A DNA stretch of 64,000 bases, taken from positions 62,001 through 126,000 of the forward strand of contig CANNZV010000437.1 of assembly GCA_947561585.1 (NCBI GenBank), written 5' to 3'. Under the pieces are notes generated by a model. The model worked only from the letters and a program-made list of their open reading frames with translations, was not told the origin of the DNA and ran no database searches. This DNA is from Caprella mutica. Lineage: Eukaryota > Arthropoda > Malacostraca > Amphipoda > Caprellidae. Positions 1-10,157 of the stretch are shown here, in pieces; position 1 is the stretch's first letter; every line of letters begins with the position of its first letter. The position numbers and the translations under genes are program-made.

Positions 1-602
1 TTTCAAAAGTTAAATGAAATGTTTTTCTTTTTATTAAACATGTAATCTAAATATTATAAATATAGTGTGTGTTGTAAATTAACCATTCAATTTTCTTCGT
101 ACTGTTTGGAACTATTTTGCTAAAAATATTTTGCTAATAAAATGTTCTTCACCTACGAGGTTTCAGATTTTTTGTGTTAGGTAATAATATATTGTTTTTT
201 ATATATTTTTAATATATCAACTTTTCACTTTCCTCTTCTATTCGTGAGTGTTCTTCTCTTTTTATTTCATTCTCTGGTAAGTGACTGCATCCACGGAGTA
301 GCTTTTATGCATCCATGCGCATCGTCACCGACTGGCTGTTGATGACTTTATTCAATGAGCCACATTCTTTTCTGACTTTTTCTTCCAGTCTCTACTATTT
401 AAATTTCTTAGGACGTCAACATTAGTAGCTCAAATATTTTTTGCGGCCTGACATATTCTCACAGAGAAGAAATAAATTAATATATTAAATAATGAAATTT
501 ATCTACTACTGTTTTACGTCAGTCTTGAGTATATAGAAATAAATCCTTAATGATTGTATACTATTTTTATATATATGTAAAGGATTTGTACGCCGGTAAA
601 AC
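1..602. other. AT-rich non-coding DNA
   Basis: No open frame, RNA gene or repeat with clear boundaries was found. The sequence is AT-rich with scattered poly-T runs. Confidence 0.4.
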
Positions 603-604
603 AT

Positions 605-686
605 AAATCATGCGGCGAGTTGTCTTGGCGGCGAGTTGTCCGCACTGCGAATTGTCAACTGCGAACTGTCCGGAGGCGAGTTGTCC
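605..686. repeat. Degenerate 14-15-bp minisatellite (GGCGAGTTGTCC core)
   Basis: About five imperfect units share the core ggcgagttgtcc, at spacings of 14-18 bp. It resembles in size and design the other 15-bp arrays of this window but has its own sequence. I found no inverted partner for it inside the window. Confidence 0.65.
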
Positions 687-962
687 TATAACCAATTAGA
701 TTATATCCTGATCAAATTTGTAAGTAAATATTTTATATTTTAATTTTATTTCGGTCAAAATAATTTTATTACCTGTTTTTAATCATTTTCTATCAATTAT
801 AAATTTAACTTAGACTAAGCATCTAAATAAATTTTATAATATTACTTAATTTTCTTAACTAAATTTTTCACTGTTCTATTGATGACACAGTAACCAATGA
901 ATGAATGATTGTGTGGACAAAGTGTGATTTATGACAATAATCTAGACTCTATATCACCTTAG

Positions 963-1143
963 GATGAGAATTAATGCATGGGGCAATAGTTACACCATTG
1001 AGAGTTCCCCTGACGGAGAGTCTTGGCAACGAATTGGTGGTGAAACAGAAGGGGAGGTGGGTACAGTCTGGCGTACTTTTGAGTTCAGTGGTAGAGTCGT
1101 GCTACACTTCAGAGTCACAATGAAGAGAATACATCCATCGTAT
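963..1143 (+). CDS. Orphan internal exon, possible galactose-binding-like fold
   Basis: An open segment of 60 codons is bounded by a plausible acceptor (caccttag, ending at 962) and an excellent donor (GTAAGT at 1144-1149). The first base completes a codon and the exon ends on a codon boundary. Translation beyond the donor loses coding character. The peptide has a W-G-N-S-Y-T-I-E-S-S-P-D-G-E-S-W pattern. This is reminiscent of the strand pair with SxDGxxW in discoidin/F5-8C-type beta-sandwich domains, but it is too short to assign. No neighbouring exon of the same gene was recognised, so the rest of the gene is either far away or lost. It could also be a captured exon inside a repeat. The function is unknown. 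Confidence 0.4.
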
Positions 1144-1420
1144 GTAAGTAATCCCTTGACTGCTATGTTTGATGAATTAGGTCAGGATGCAAATATTTTC
1201 AGTAAATTCGACCTCTTTCTCATAACGCCACTATTGGAAATATTTTCAAATTAATTTAAAATATGTCATCAAATATTTGAATTATATTATATACTATTGA
1301 AATAATGCTAAATAAAGTAAAATGAAATCATCAAAATAATATTTTTTAATTCCATTTCAATTGTAAGATATCATTCATTGTTTTATATTCAATTTTTTTT
1401 GTTCAATTGATTACTGCAGT
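1144..1420. other. AT-rich intron-like DNA
   Basis: This follows the GTAAGT donor. It is AT-rich with no coding signal and would be the start of an intron if the exon at 963-1143 is real. Confidence 0.3.
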
Positions 1421-1507
1421 AGGGTAAGTTTTGAATTATTGGACAGTTCCACAAAACGATATAATAATAATTATTTCAGTATGATTGATTGAGTAAAACA
1501 CGTGTGC

Positions 1508-1630
1508 GGAAAATTGCCACTGGGAAAATTACCTCCGGGAAAACTGCCACTGGGAAAATTGCCCCCGGGAAAAGTGCCACTGTGGGAAAACTGCCACTGA
1601 GGAATATTGCCACTGTGAAAAATTGCCACT
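1508..1630. repeat. 15-bp minisatellite, left arm (GGAAAATTGCCACTG)
   Basis: About eight units of 15-17 bp with the form ggaaaaNtgccactg. An inverted, shorter array of the same family lies at 3854-3905. Confidence 0.85.
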
Positions 1631-2013
1631 ATAAAATATATTAACAATATATTAACAAACTAAAGATATATGTTACTGTATGAAAAAAATACCGAACTGA
1701 ATACAAAAGTATTCAAATATTATGCAAAGAAAATTTTCACTGGAACGATCAATGAGCCTGAGAGGCTCATTTCGGTTTGAAATATTTAAGCATAATTTAG
1801 TAGCTAATTGATTTGAGTTATACTCCTGTTTTTCAACATAACACTGAAAAAAGAAAAATATTACCAATTTGAAAAAAAAAAATTTAAATATAATATAAAA
1901 AGAATTAAAATAGCTTGTTTTTATTCCAAAGTTATGAGCAGTTTAATTAAAGATTTCTTTTTTGAGATCGATACTATATACAAGAGTCAAGACTAAACAT
2001 TATAATGATACTA

Positions 2014-2602
2014 CAGCAAAACCTCATATAGTAGACCAAGAAAATTTTGAAACTGTACTAGGGAAAAACCATCGTTCAAGACAAAACACTATTTTTGTCA
2101 ACTGACAGTTATTCTAGTGTAAATATTACAAGGAGTAATAATTACAATTCTGTTTTAAAGATAAATCTCTAATTTGAATGATGCGTTATATTTAAATATG
2201 CTATTTTTAGGATAAAACATAAAAGCAGAATCGATTAATAATGGTAGAGTCTGTGCTAAAAAAATTAATGTGAAAAGTTACAGAGAACTAGATCGATAAA
2301 GTGAAGACTATTATATTTTCATAAAATGATATAATTTAATTGAAAAAAAATATTTTATTCATTTTAATTGAAACAAAAAATTAATATTGTTTCTGAATGT
2401 GTTTCTTTTCAAAATTGGTATGTTAGTCACCATTAAATTGGCATTAAAGTTATAATATACAAATAGAGCTATCGAAATGTTAAAGTCACCGCTTCACTTC
2501 TAGAGAAAATGATTTTGGTCTGGTAGGAAACTGCTGAAGTGAGTTTCTTACTAGACCAAACAAACTTGGAACGTAACTCTGGTCTAATAGAAGGTTTTGC
2601 TT
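2014..2602. mobile_element. MITE with TA target site (Tc1/mariner-like)
   Basis: The ends are inverted: CAGCAAAACCTCATATAGTA on the left, and AAGCAAAACCTTCTATTAGA read inward from the right. TA dinucleotides flank both sides (2012-2013 and 2603-2604). There is no coding capacity. A hairpin with an 18-bp imperfect stem sits near the right end (2515-2559) and contains further copies of the TGGTCT motif found near the tips. Confidence 0.55.
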
Positions 2603-3334
2603 TATATACATTTTAGTGCACTTGTGAATAAGGTGAATGAAAGAAAATAACTGACACACAAACTATGTAGTAGAGTAGAGAACCTTTAAATGGTTTAACC
2701 TCTTCAGGGAACAATAATTTAATTACATAAAGCTAAGAATTAATTCCGTATAACTTGTCAAAATGAGAAGTGCAGTAGTAATAATTCTTATATATTAAAT
2801 TCGGTGATAGTTCGGTATGCAATCTGGGAGGTTGATGTGATCAGATAATGCATTATTTTAATTTTAATATGATACTTTTTCTGTTTAAGTGTCTGATACA
2901 AAGCAATTAAGCAATATAGACGAGATATATATCTTGTCTGATATTGTCAAAATGCATTCAAAGTAAAAATCATTAGAGCTATATATTCATATATATAATT
3001 AATTGCCTATTTTACGTTCTAATCATATAGGTTTAGTAGTATGTAGTTAATATGTAAATTACTACTCATAAGTGATTATATAAATGGGTATTTTTTTAAT
3101 GTTTTTCCATACTTATATTTTTTAAGGAAATAAAAAATATTATTATTATGTAAGCACCCTTTTTTCATATGGAAATAAAATTTTATTATATTTGGTATAT
3201 TGTATACCTCTATTCTTTATATCACCCCCATAAGTAGTTTGCTTATCTTTATTTGTCTGTCTCATAGAGTAATGATAAACTACTCTAGAGAGAGGAAGTG
3301 TTGCAGCGATTGCAGGAGGTTAAGGAATACGGTG

Positions 3335-3412
3335 TAAAACCTTATTTTGATTCAGCTATATCATTTCTCCATTAAATTTTGTTTCAGTTATATCATTTCT
3401 CCATTAAACTGA
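3335..3412. repeat. Short tandem duplication (about 30 bp, two copies)
   Basis: The stretch ttcagctatatcatttctcc followed by attaaa is repeated once, in tandem, with one substitution. Confidence 0.6.
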
Positions 3413-3853
3413 CGCTATGATTGCCTGTCACGTGACCCAAAAATAAGGATTTTAGCGTCCCGCAAGACGCGATATTACTTTGGCCACTGACTCACCACTT
3501 GGTCTGTCTGTAGTCTGTCACGCTTTGAGTAATATTCAGAAGTTAGGCTAAATATGTTAACAAGTGGTAGCATGAATACCAATGCTTATACAAGTGAAAT
3601 AAATGATGATTATTATAAGTCTATAACTGAATTAGAAATAATTTTAAATTTACAGTGTGAGTTTATAAAGAACAATTTTCAACGTCTTTCATAAAATGTA
3701 TAAACTCTGTGAATCTAGGTCTATGATATAATAATAATATTATCATCCTCATAAAGCATTCAATAACTTCATTTACATCTGAGGGCACGAAATAAAGCGT
3801 TGAAAATTGAATTACACAAATATTGATAGTGATGCAATTGAGAACACGTTATT

Positions 3854-3905
3854 CCCAGTGGCAGTTTCCTCGGTGGCAATCTTCCCAATGATAATTTTCC
3901 CAAAG
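3854..3905. repeat. 15-bp minisatellite, right arm (inverted)
   Basis: Three to four units, in reverse orientation to the array at 1508-1630. Confidence 0.75.
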
Positions 3906-4064
3906 CAATTTATCTAGCACCAGTAAAACACCAACCCGGGTTGGTTGTTTTACTCAACCAATCCTAGTAAAATAATTACTATTATATCGTTTTTTCTTAT
4001 ATATATGACCGATTACGTGGCACTGACCGATAATTCGTAACTTACCCTAATCTTAATTTTTTGA

Positions 4065-4950
4065 CACAATGAAAATAAATTATTCCTACCCACAAAGAAT
4101 ATCACCATAAATAATTTCACCATTCATGTGATGCAACCACCTGCAAGATGGCGCTAGAGTGCTTTGATTATAATTTTTTATCAGTTTTCTTCGTTTATCA
4201 TTTTTACTGGCTTTCTTTCAGTTAACATTTTACATAGTATGCTGTACTAATTTCAAATAGCTTATGAAAACTAAACCATTTAGTTGCTTCTACGGCATTA
4301 CCTCTTAATTTCCTAATACATCAGTGAGGGCACATTAATCCCGGACTGTTATCTTTTCGTCATAGTTCTTTACTATACACAGGGTAGCTTTTATGCAGTG
4401 ATGAACACTCTCTATTACAGATGGACACTTCCACCAAAGATATTAAACTACAGTAAGATACACCACTCTTAAGAATTTCTGTTTTAAAAAGCGCCATCTG
4501 GATTTGAAAGCGGGAACCAGAGAAACAATAACATTTGGTGTTGATCATCTCATTTTCTATTTTATTTATTTGTATCTATTAAAAAGTTAAAATATTATTA
4601 AACAAACATATATTGTTGTTTCTTTAGTTCTCGCTTTCAAATCCAGATGACGCTTTTTAAAACAGAAATTCGTGAGAGTGGTATATCTTACTGTAGTATA
4701 ACATCTTTGCTTCCACTTTGTATTTTTCACTCAAATCATTTACAATTCTCTCCAACATATTGATGAGACTATAAAATAAAAATATCACCTCGGCTTCGTC
4801 ATTCTTAGCCGCTAATGTGAACATTTTCCTCTTTTCTAATTCTTATTAATTTTTCTGATAGAGAGGCGTACGGGTGTTCCATTTTGAGAGTCCTTCCAGC
4901 ACACCGCTGACAGAAACGGACAGCTGCAAAACCCAATAAGGACAAAAATC
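4065..4950. repeat. Duplicated segment, copy 1 (matches 46157-46705)
   Basis: Long stretches match the region at 46157-46705 in the same orientation. Examples are the parts around caagatggcgct, the tcagtgagggc stretch, and the part ending gcaaaacccaataagga. The copies are clearly diverged, and this one holds an extra MITE at 4435-4709. No coding function is seen. Confidence 0.7.
4435..4709. mobile_element. hAT-like MITE with about 90-bp inverted arms
   Basis: The arms are inverted over about 90 bp. The tips read CAAAGATATTAAACTACAGT and, inward from the right, CAAAGATGTTATACTACAGT. The flanks carry acttccac and gcttccac, an 8-bp duplication with one mismatch. The paralogous site near 46500-46530 lacks this insert, which confirms the boundaries. 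It is non-coding. Confidence 0.75.
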
Positions 4951-5277
4951 TCCTTCATCGTGGGACACTGAGTGTTATTTACTATAATCTATCTTGATTT
5001 AATTGAAATTTTTCTTATTATTAGAGTAATAATGTGATCTCTGGGTTTACTTTAGATCTTACCTTAAACTGATCATCTAGTGTTAATTCAGAACACTATA
5101 ATTACTTTTACTCAAGTCATTATGTGTGTAGCTCATATTCTCTGACTTCATAAATCTACACCTAGCATAGTCTTATATTACATGGGATGTAATACAATAA
5201 AACTACCAAGTATTAACTCTAAAAGACTGTACTTCTACACAAGTTTCTATACACAAATTTGGTGTCTATTATTTCTT

Positions 5278-6425
5278 GGGACGCGGTCATTTGGGTCGTG
5301 GTCATATGGGTCGCGGTCATTCGGGTCCGTGTTTATAAAAAGTATTATAAACATGAATCGATAATTTATCTTATGTATAATTGAAAACTTTTTCAGTTTT
5401 AAAGTTAATTAATAATAAAAAAATTAATATTTGATGAAATTTCAATATATATAAAAAAAAGATTGCCATTGTTTCTTGCTCAAATTTTGAATCTCCATGG
5501 ATTATTGTTTAATAATTTCACCAGAACCAACAATAACATCGAAGCTTATCATAACGCATCGTTACGCATCTTGCTTGCATCAAAACATATGGAAATTCAC
5601 ATATACATTGAAAAAATAAGAAAGTTTATCTGCCTGCAACAAAGAAAATGCAGGTCAATGCTGTGAGCCATTTCATGGGAAAAAGAATTACAGAGACGCT
5701 ACGGTTAAATTTCAAATTATTGTTAAACGGTACAACTCACTCGATAATTTTTTTTTAAACATTGCCCACAATATGCAGTATCAATTTTTTCTATACTATG
5801 AACTAATTTAAACCTTCGTGTTTAAAGCTCATTTTACCATGTCAGACTTAAGCAAGCCTTTGTTGTAAAATTTTCATTGTTCATTACGTTGTGGAAGTGC
5901 ATTAGGTGTTTTTTATATAATAAAATTCCATTAAATTGATAGAACTTAGGTTACATGAACAGTGGTTTTTCCAAGTTTAAAAGTATAAGTTTATTAAAAG
6001 TGATTAATATAGGAGCAACCTCTGCGATGCACTGCAGACAACTGACATTAGTATGATTTACCACTGCATTTTATATAATGCTAAACAGGCAACAATTATA
6101 CAGCACGAGTCATGCTAGGCAGCTAGAACCAGGAAATGTTTTCATAAGACAATTATGCTGAGCTGTTTAAAATACATTAGCTAACGACAACAATATGAAT
6201 ATAAACAAATAACTAAGTATGACTATTTTAATACAACATAAATTTTAAAATATTTTATTAATTAGCCTTAAAACTGAGAAAGTATTCAATAATATTATTA
6301 CATAACCTTAATTAACTATGCATGTTCATTATCCTTTTTATAAACACGGACCTAAATGACAGCGACCCAAATGGTCCGCGACCCAAATGATCGCGACCTA
6401 AATGACCATGACCCAATTGACCGGA
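5278..6425. mobile_element. TIR element with 15-bp minisatellite arms and MULE-like fragment
   Basis: The array of gggtcgcggtcattc-type units at 5278-5332 is the reverse complement of the gacccaaatgaccgc-type array at 6351-6425. Just inside both arrays is the same inverted motif, GTCCGTGTTTATAAAA. The element is about 1.15 kb. It contains a short open stretch (5463-5666) resembling a MULE-type transposase. No target-site duplication was recognised. MULE transposons often have long TIRs, so the combination is coherent. Confidence 0.65.
5463..5666 (+). pseudogene. MULE-type transposase fragment (decayed)
   Basis: The 67-codon open stretch contains R-T-N-N-N-I-E-A-Y-H-N-A followed by a helix with H-M-E-I-H-I-Y-I-E-K-I. 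In MULE-family transposases a conserved (R)TNN..E..H motif is followed by a helical segment of this kind near the end of the catalytic domain. The start is not a real initiation site (TTG), and nothing recognisable lies upstream, so this is a relic. It sits inside the minisatellite-ended element at 5278-6425 and may identify that element's parental superfamily. Confidence 0.45.
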
Positions 6426-6429
6426 CACC

Positions 6430-6712
6430 ACTGAACGGTAGCCAACTGCTAACTATGATCAAACGATGTTTACTGAACGGATGCTACCTGCGAACTATGA
6501 TTAGGAGATGTTTACTGAACGGAGGCTATCTGTGAACTATGATTAGGAGATGTTTACTGAACGGATGCTACCTGCGAACTATGATTAGGAGATGTTTACT
6601 GAACGGTGGCTATCTGTGAACTATGATTAGGAGATGTTTACTGAAAGGTGGCTACCTGCGAACTATGATCAGAAGATGTTTACTGAACGGTGGGTACCTG
6701 CGAACTAACTTG
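6430..6712. repeat. 42-bp tandem repeat, about 6.7 copies
   Basis: Units begin actgaacgg and contain gaactatgattaggagatgt. The array directly follows the minisatellite arm of the preceding element. Confidence 0.9.
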
Positions 6713-7516
6713 TTCATTCTACAAAGCTTATAATTATAGTGACATACTAATGACGTATTAACTATATCAAATCATTACATCATAATAATAAACATTTCTT
6801 TTGAAGCAACAAATTCGTATGTTAATTTTATTCTGATATTTTCTATTGGTGTTCAGATTTTTATTGAGGAATTTAGAGGAAGAATATCCTACCTACCTTT
6901 AATTAGATAATCTGGTTAGAATTAATACTAATCCGAGTAATGATTCGAAATTTAAAAAATTTCAAAGATAATTTCATTATAATGTTTTTTCATATTTCGA
7001 GTATTGTCGCGTGCTATTAAAATTGGTTGTATAAAAATAATATTTCTAGAAAAACTTACTTTCAATAATTTGTTTTAAATTGAATTTTTACTCTTCAAAT
7101 TTGGAAAAGTGAATTAAGATAAACATTTGATTTGTATGTATATGTCATTTTATTTTGATTTTATATATTATTCTGTATTGCTATAAGTGTTTTAGATTGA
7201 AAAACAAAGTTAGAGTATATACCATTTAATAATGATACAGGGTAGTACACTCAAGTGTATTATCCTTCGAAAATAACAGACTATATTTTTTCAATTAACT
7301 GGATAAAATAATGTGGATTTATAAAAAAATGGATTATTTTTTGTTATATGATTTTTTGTGTTATTCGTATTTTCCTGGTAAACGAAATTTTCTAATTTCT
7401 AATTATTTCTGTTTTTGTATTTTTCCCGTTTTTAACTGCCTTCCTTTTTTCTGTTTGTCCGGATTTTTCAGTTTTACCGCATTGGCGATAATATTTGTCT
7501 AAGGGACAGGTGTCTA

Positions 7517-7700
7517 GGCTAATTTTCCGAAAACAAATTGGCTGAAACAAAATTTGCCGAAAACTGATTCGCCGAAACGGATTCTCCGAATACGTGTTTG
7601 CCGAATACCAAATTTGCCGAAAACGGATTCGCCGAAACGGAATCTCCGAAATACGGATTTGCCGAAGAACAAATTTACCATAAGACGAATTTGTCGAAAA
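7517..7700. repeat. 15-bp minisatellite (GCCGAAACGGATTCT type)
   Basis: About eleven units of 14-16 bp carry the pattern gccgaaaac plus a variable part. A diverged copy is at 48268-48414 in the duplicate segment. Confidence 0.8.
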
Positions 7701-8021
7701 TAAAATTCAATGTATTTAAAAGAACATTCTGGGAGATTTTGTAGTTCCCATCATTATATCTTATGCATAAAAAACACATTTCTTATATGAATTTGACATC
7801 ACTATTGCTATATAAATTTATATTCCGCTAATTTATTCCGTATCATTTTGCTAAATTCATATATCTAACTTTAAATATTAAATATTAATATGTATGGCAT
7901 TACTAATAAAGGGTTGAAAGAAATCAATGTTTTTAACTGAAACAAATTTATTCATGATATTTAAATAGGAATTTTCCCTGACTAAAGTGCCCAATTTAAA
8001 AAAGAGAAAAAATTTCCCTAC

Positions 8022-8145
8022 ACTGTATAGAACTCCTCTATAATGAATTCCAGTATAATTAATTCCAGTATAGTGAACCATCTTATATATAGTAGAACCT
8101 GTGACTGGAAAATTCCCACCCGCGGACAATTGCCACCCAAATAAT
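8022..8145. repeat. Internal repeats: tataatgaattcc units and ggaaaattgccaccc pair
   Basis: Two or three copies of a (c)agtataattaattcc motif lie at 8038-8078. They are followed by two units of ggaaaattcccaccc and ggacaattgccaccc (8107-8140). The same arrangement occurs at about 48745-48860. Confidence 0.6.
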
Positions 8146-8468
8146 TATTAATATTATCAGGTCTACTTAGAAGATAGTGATAAAATATGCCTAGTTTTAT
8201 TATACGAATAATCAATAATTATTTACATTTTAAGACACAGATTTTTTCATTCATCATTTGTTGTTATTTTATAAAATAAATTATTCTGATTAGTGATATA
8301 ATAAATTACATTTTGTTTTTATACGATTTATTTCCATTATACACTATATTTCTATTTTACAATTGATCATTTCCATTATAAATTAAATATTTCTTTATTG
8401 AAGTCATTCGCTCAAAATAAGTACATATTTTTAATTTTTGAAGCTCCTTTCACATTTTTCATTAAGAA

Positions 8469-9917
8469 TTTAAAAAAATTTCTTTCCGTTCTAAAGACCG
8501 GTTATATTCTATGACACCTGTTATTAGTATTTTACTGTAAAAATCTGTTTAATTATTGCTATCAATATACATTATTATTGATTCTTGATCAACTGTTATT
8601 AAAAGTCTTTATTATCTCACCTAGTAAAGTTCTATATATATTACACTCAGAGAAATTATGATGCACCCAGGTGTTTCAAGTTCACTTCGTCCTAAAGCGA
8701 GACACTTTAGTGTATCAAACTATAGTTTGGATGCAATAAAGTGTATCAGTTCGATGCAATTTATTGATGCGAACCACTAGGAGAGCAGCCTAAAAACACC
8801 CTCTGATTGTTATTGTTTGTGGATTTTGGGAAAATCGTTACTACTCTTTCAATATTGAACAGATTTGATTGAAACAAACTGTAAGTGGTAGTAGCTATGG
8901 CTTATTCGCTTTAAATATAAAAATTTGATAAAAAAATATTTACGTATAGATTTGTTATTTCATTCGATACTGACACTAAAGTTACTTCTCTTTCTATAAA
9001 TCTCTTTGCTCGAAAATAGCTGTAATAGGTAACCCGTGCATTCACTAATATTTTTAGTAAGCAGAATTTTGCTAGTATAATCGTCATATAATAGTCAAAA
9101 ATTAAAATTCTGTGTGGACTTGTTTTTCACTTGCTGGCTCATAGTAAAGTTAGTTCTTCATCTTCTATAAGGAACTGATTAGATTGAAACAAATTTCTAA
9201 TGGTAGCTTTACTAGATTTATATGATCACTTCAGAGGGTAGGAAAGTGAATTACGAAATTTTCATTGACTGTGTGATTTTTCTGTGTCCCTGACAAATTG
9301 CCATAGTCGCAGCTCTCCCCGGAGAGTATCACCCGGGGTGTTATGTCTTGTTTTTTTCATTGTTTAAAATATATTCAAAAGGTAAACAATTGAAATATAT
9401 AAGCGTTAATATATGAAATACGACTTTGCTAAATTTATGTAAATATGACTGCATCTCGGGAATCTCAAGTTTTTCTTTAATGCTAATTTTCTTTCGTTTT
9501 TTTTTTAACTCTCGTAGGTATCATACAAAGAAAAGTGTATCCGTAATAATTTTTCACATTTTACTAATTTCACATTTCCAATAATAAACTTTAATTATGT
9601 AATAATGTTTGTAGATATTTTATAATTAGTCTGGGTGCACAATGACAAATTTGTAAGATTAAAAAATAATAGTAAATAGGAAAATTGTCATTTGAGAAAT
9701 TAACATATAATGAGGATACACTTTTCTCTTATAATTAAGGCTCAGACATTGGAGCATTTTAAAGTAAAGTGCTACTAGCGCTCATAATGCTCTAAACGCT
9801 ATATATAACCTCTCCAAAATGCTCCAAACACTCCAAATGCTCCATAGTACTCCGGTTGACTTCTATTGCGGACAAAGATAGAGTAATATCAAATAACTGT
9901 ATCATCATCATTCTTAA
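8469..9917. other. AT-rich non-coding DNA
   Basis: No gene was recognised. At 8640-8760 there are degenerate repeats of a cactttagtgtatca motif, and at 9735-9855 degenerate repeats of aatgctcc. Otherwise featureless. Confidence 0.4.
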
Positions 9918-9921
9918 TTAA

Positions 9922-10153
9922 AGGGCATTTTGCAAACAAAAGCTGTTCTTCATCTTTTACTCTGTTCAATGTGTGATTGTTTGATATTATGACAACACCC
10001 ATGAGTTCAAGTGAAAATTTGATGTATTATAACTTATAGAAGATCAAATTTTACTTGAACTCATGGGTGTTGTCATATTGGCCCATAATATCAAACAAAC
10101 ACACATTGAACAGAGTAACAGATGAAGAACAGCTTTTGTTTACAAAATGCCAT
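9922..10153. mobile_element. Snapback MITE flanked by TTAA
   Basis: Two arms of about 100 bp are inverted copies around a short loop near 10030. Both arms contain the stretch aaaagctgttcttcatct and the stretch caacacccatgagttcaag. Both sides are flanked by TTAA (9918-9921 and 10154-10157), as for piggyBac-type insertion. The tips read AGGGCATTTTG and ATGGCATTTTG inward. There is no coding capacity. Confidence 0.7.
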
Positions 10154-10157
10154 TTAA

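Larger units (their letters stand above)
1421..4048. mobile_element. TIR element with 15-bp minisatellite arms
   Basis: The ends are inverted copies. The left end reads AGGGTAAGTTTTGAATTATT; the right end, read inward on the minus strand, has AGGGTAAGTTACGAATTATC. Further in, both arms share a GTAAAAC-containing stretch and then a minisatellite of ggaaaattgccactg-type units, at 1508-1630 on the left and inverted at 3854-3905 on the right. The arms are therefore about 200 bp and partly tandemly repetitive, as in foldback-type or some MULE elements. The interior is AT-rich with no transposase-like frame and holds a smaller MITE at 2014-2602. No clear target-site duplication was found. Confidence 0.6.
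6821..8468. repeat. Duplicated segment, copy 1 (matches 46736-49178)
   Basis: This is near-identical, in the same orientation, to 46736-49178 over most of its length. It includes the stretch gtagtacactcaagtgtatt and the minisatellite at 7517-7700. At 6942-6955 it preserves the site taatccgagtaatg without the SINE present in the other copy. Similarity stops near 8468 (other copy 49178). It is presumably an unclassified interspersed repeat; no transposase is visible. The open frames inside it are pyrimidine-rich chance frames. Confidence 0.8.

Noticed and set aside
7311..7502. Hydrophobic 63-codon frame as a membrane peptide gene
   Set aside because: It comes from a pyrimidine-rich stretch inside an interspersed repeat, and its counterpart at 48086 has a different frame and ending.
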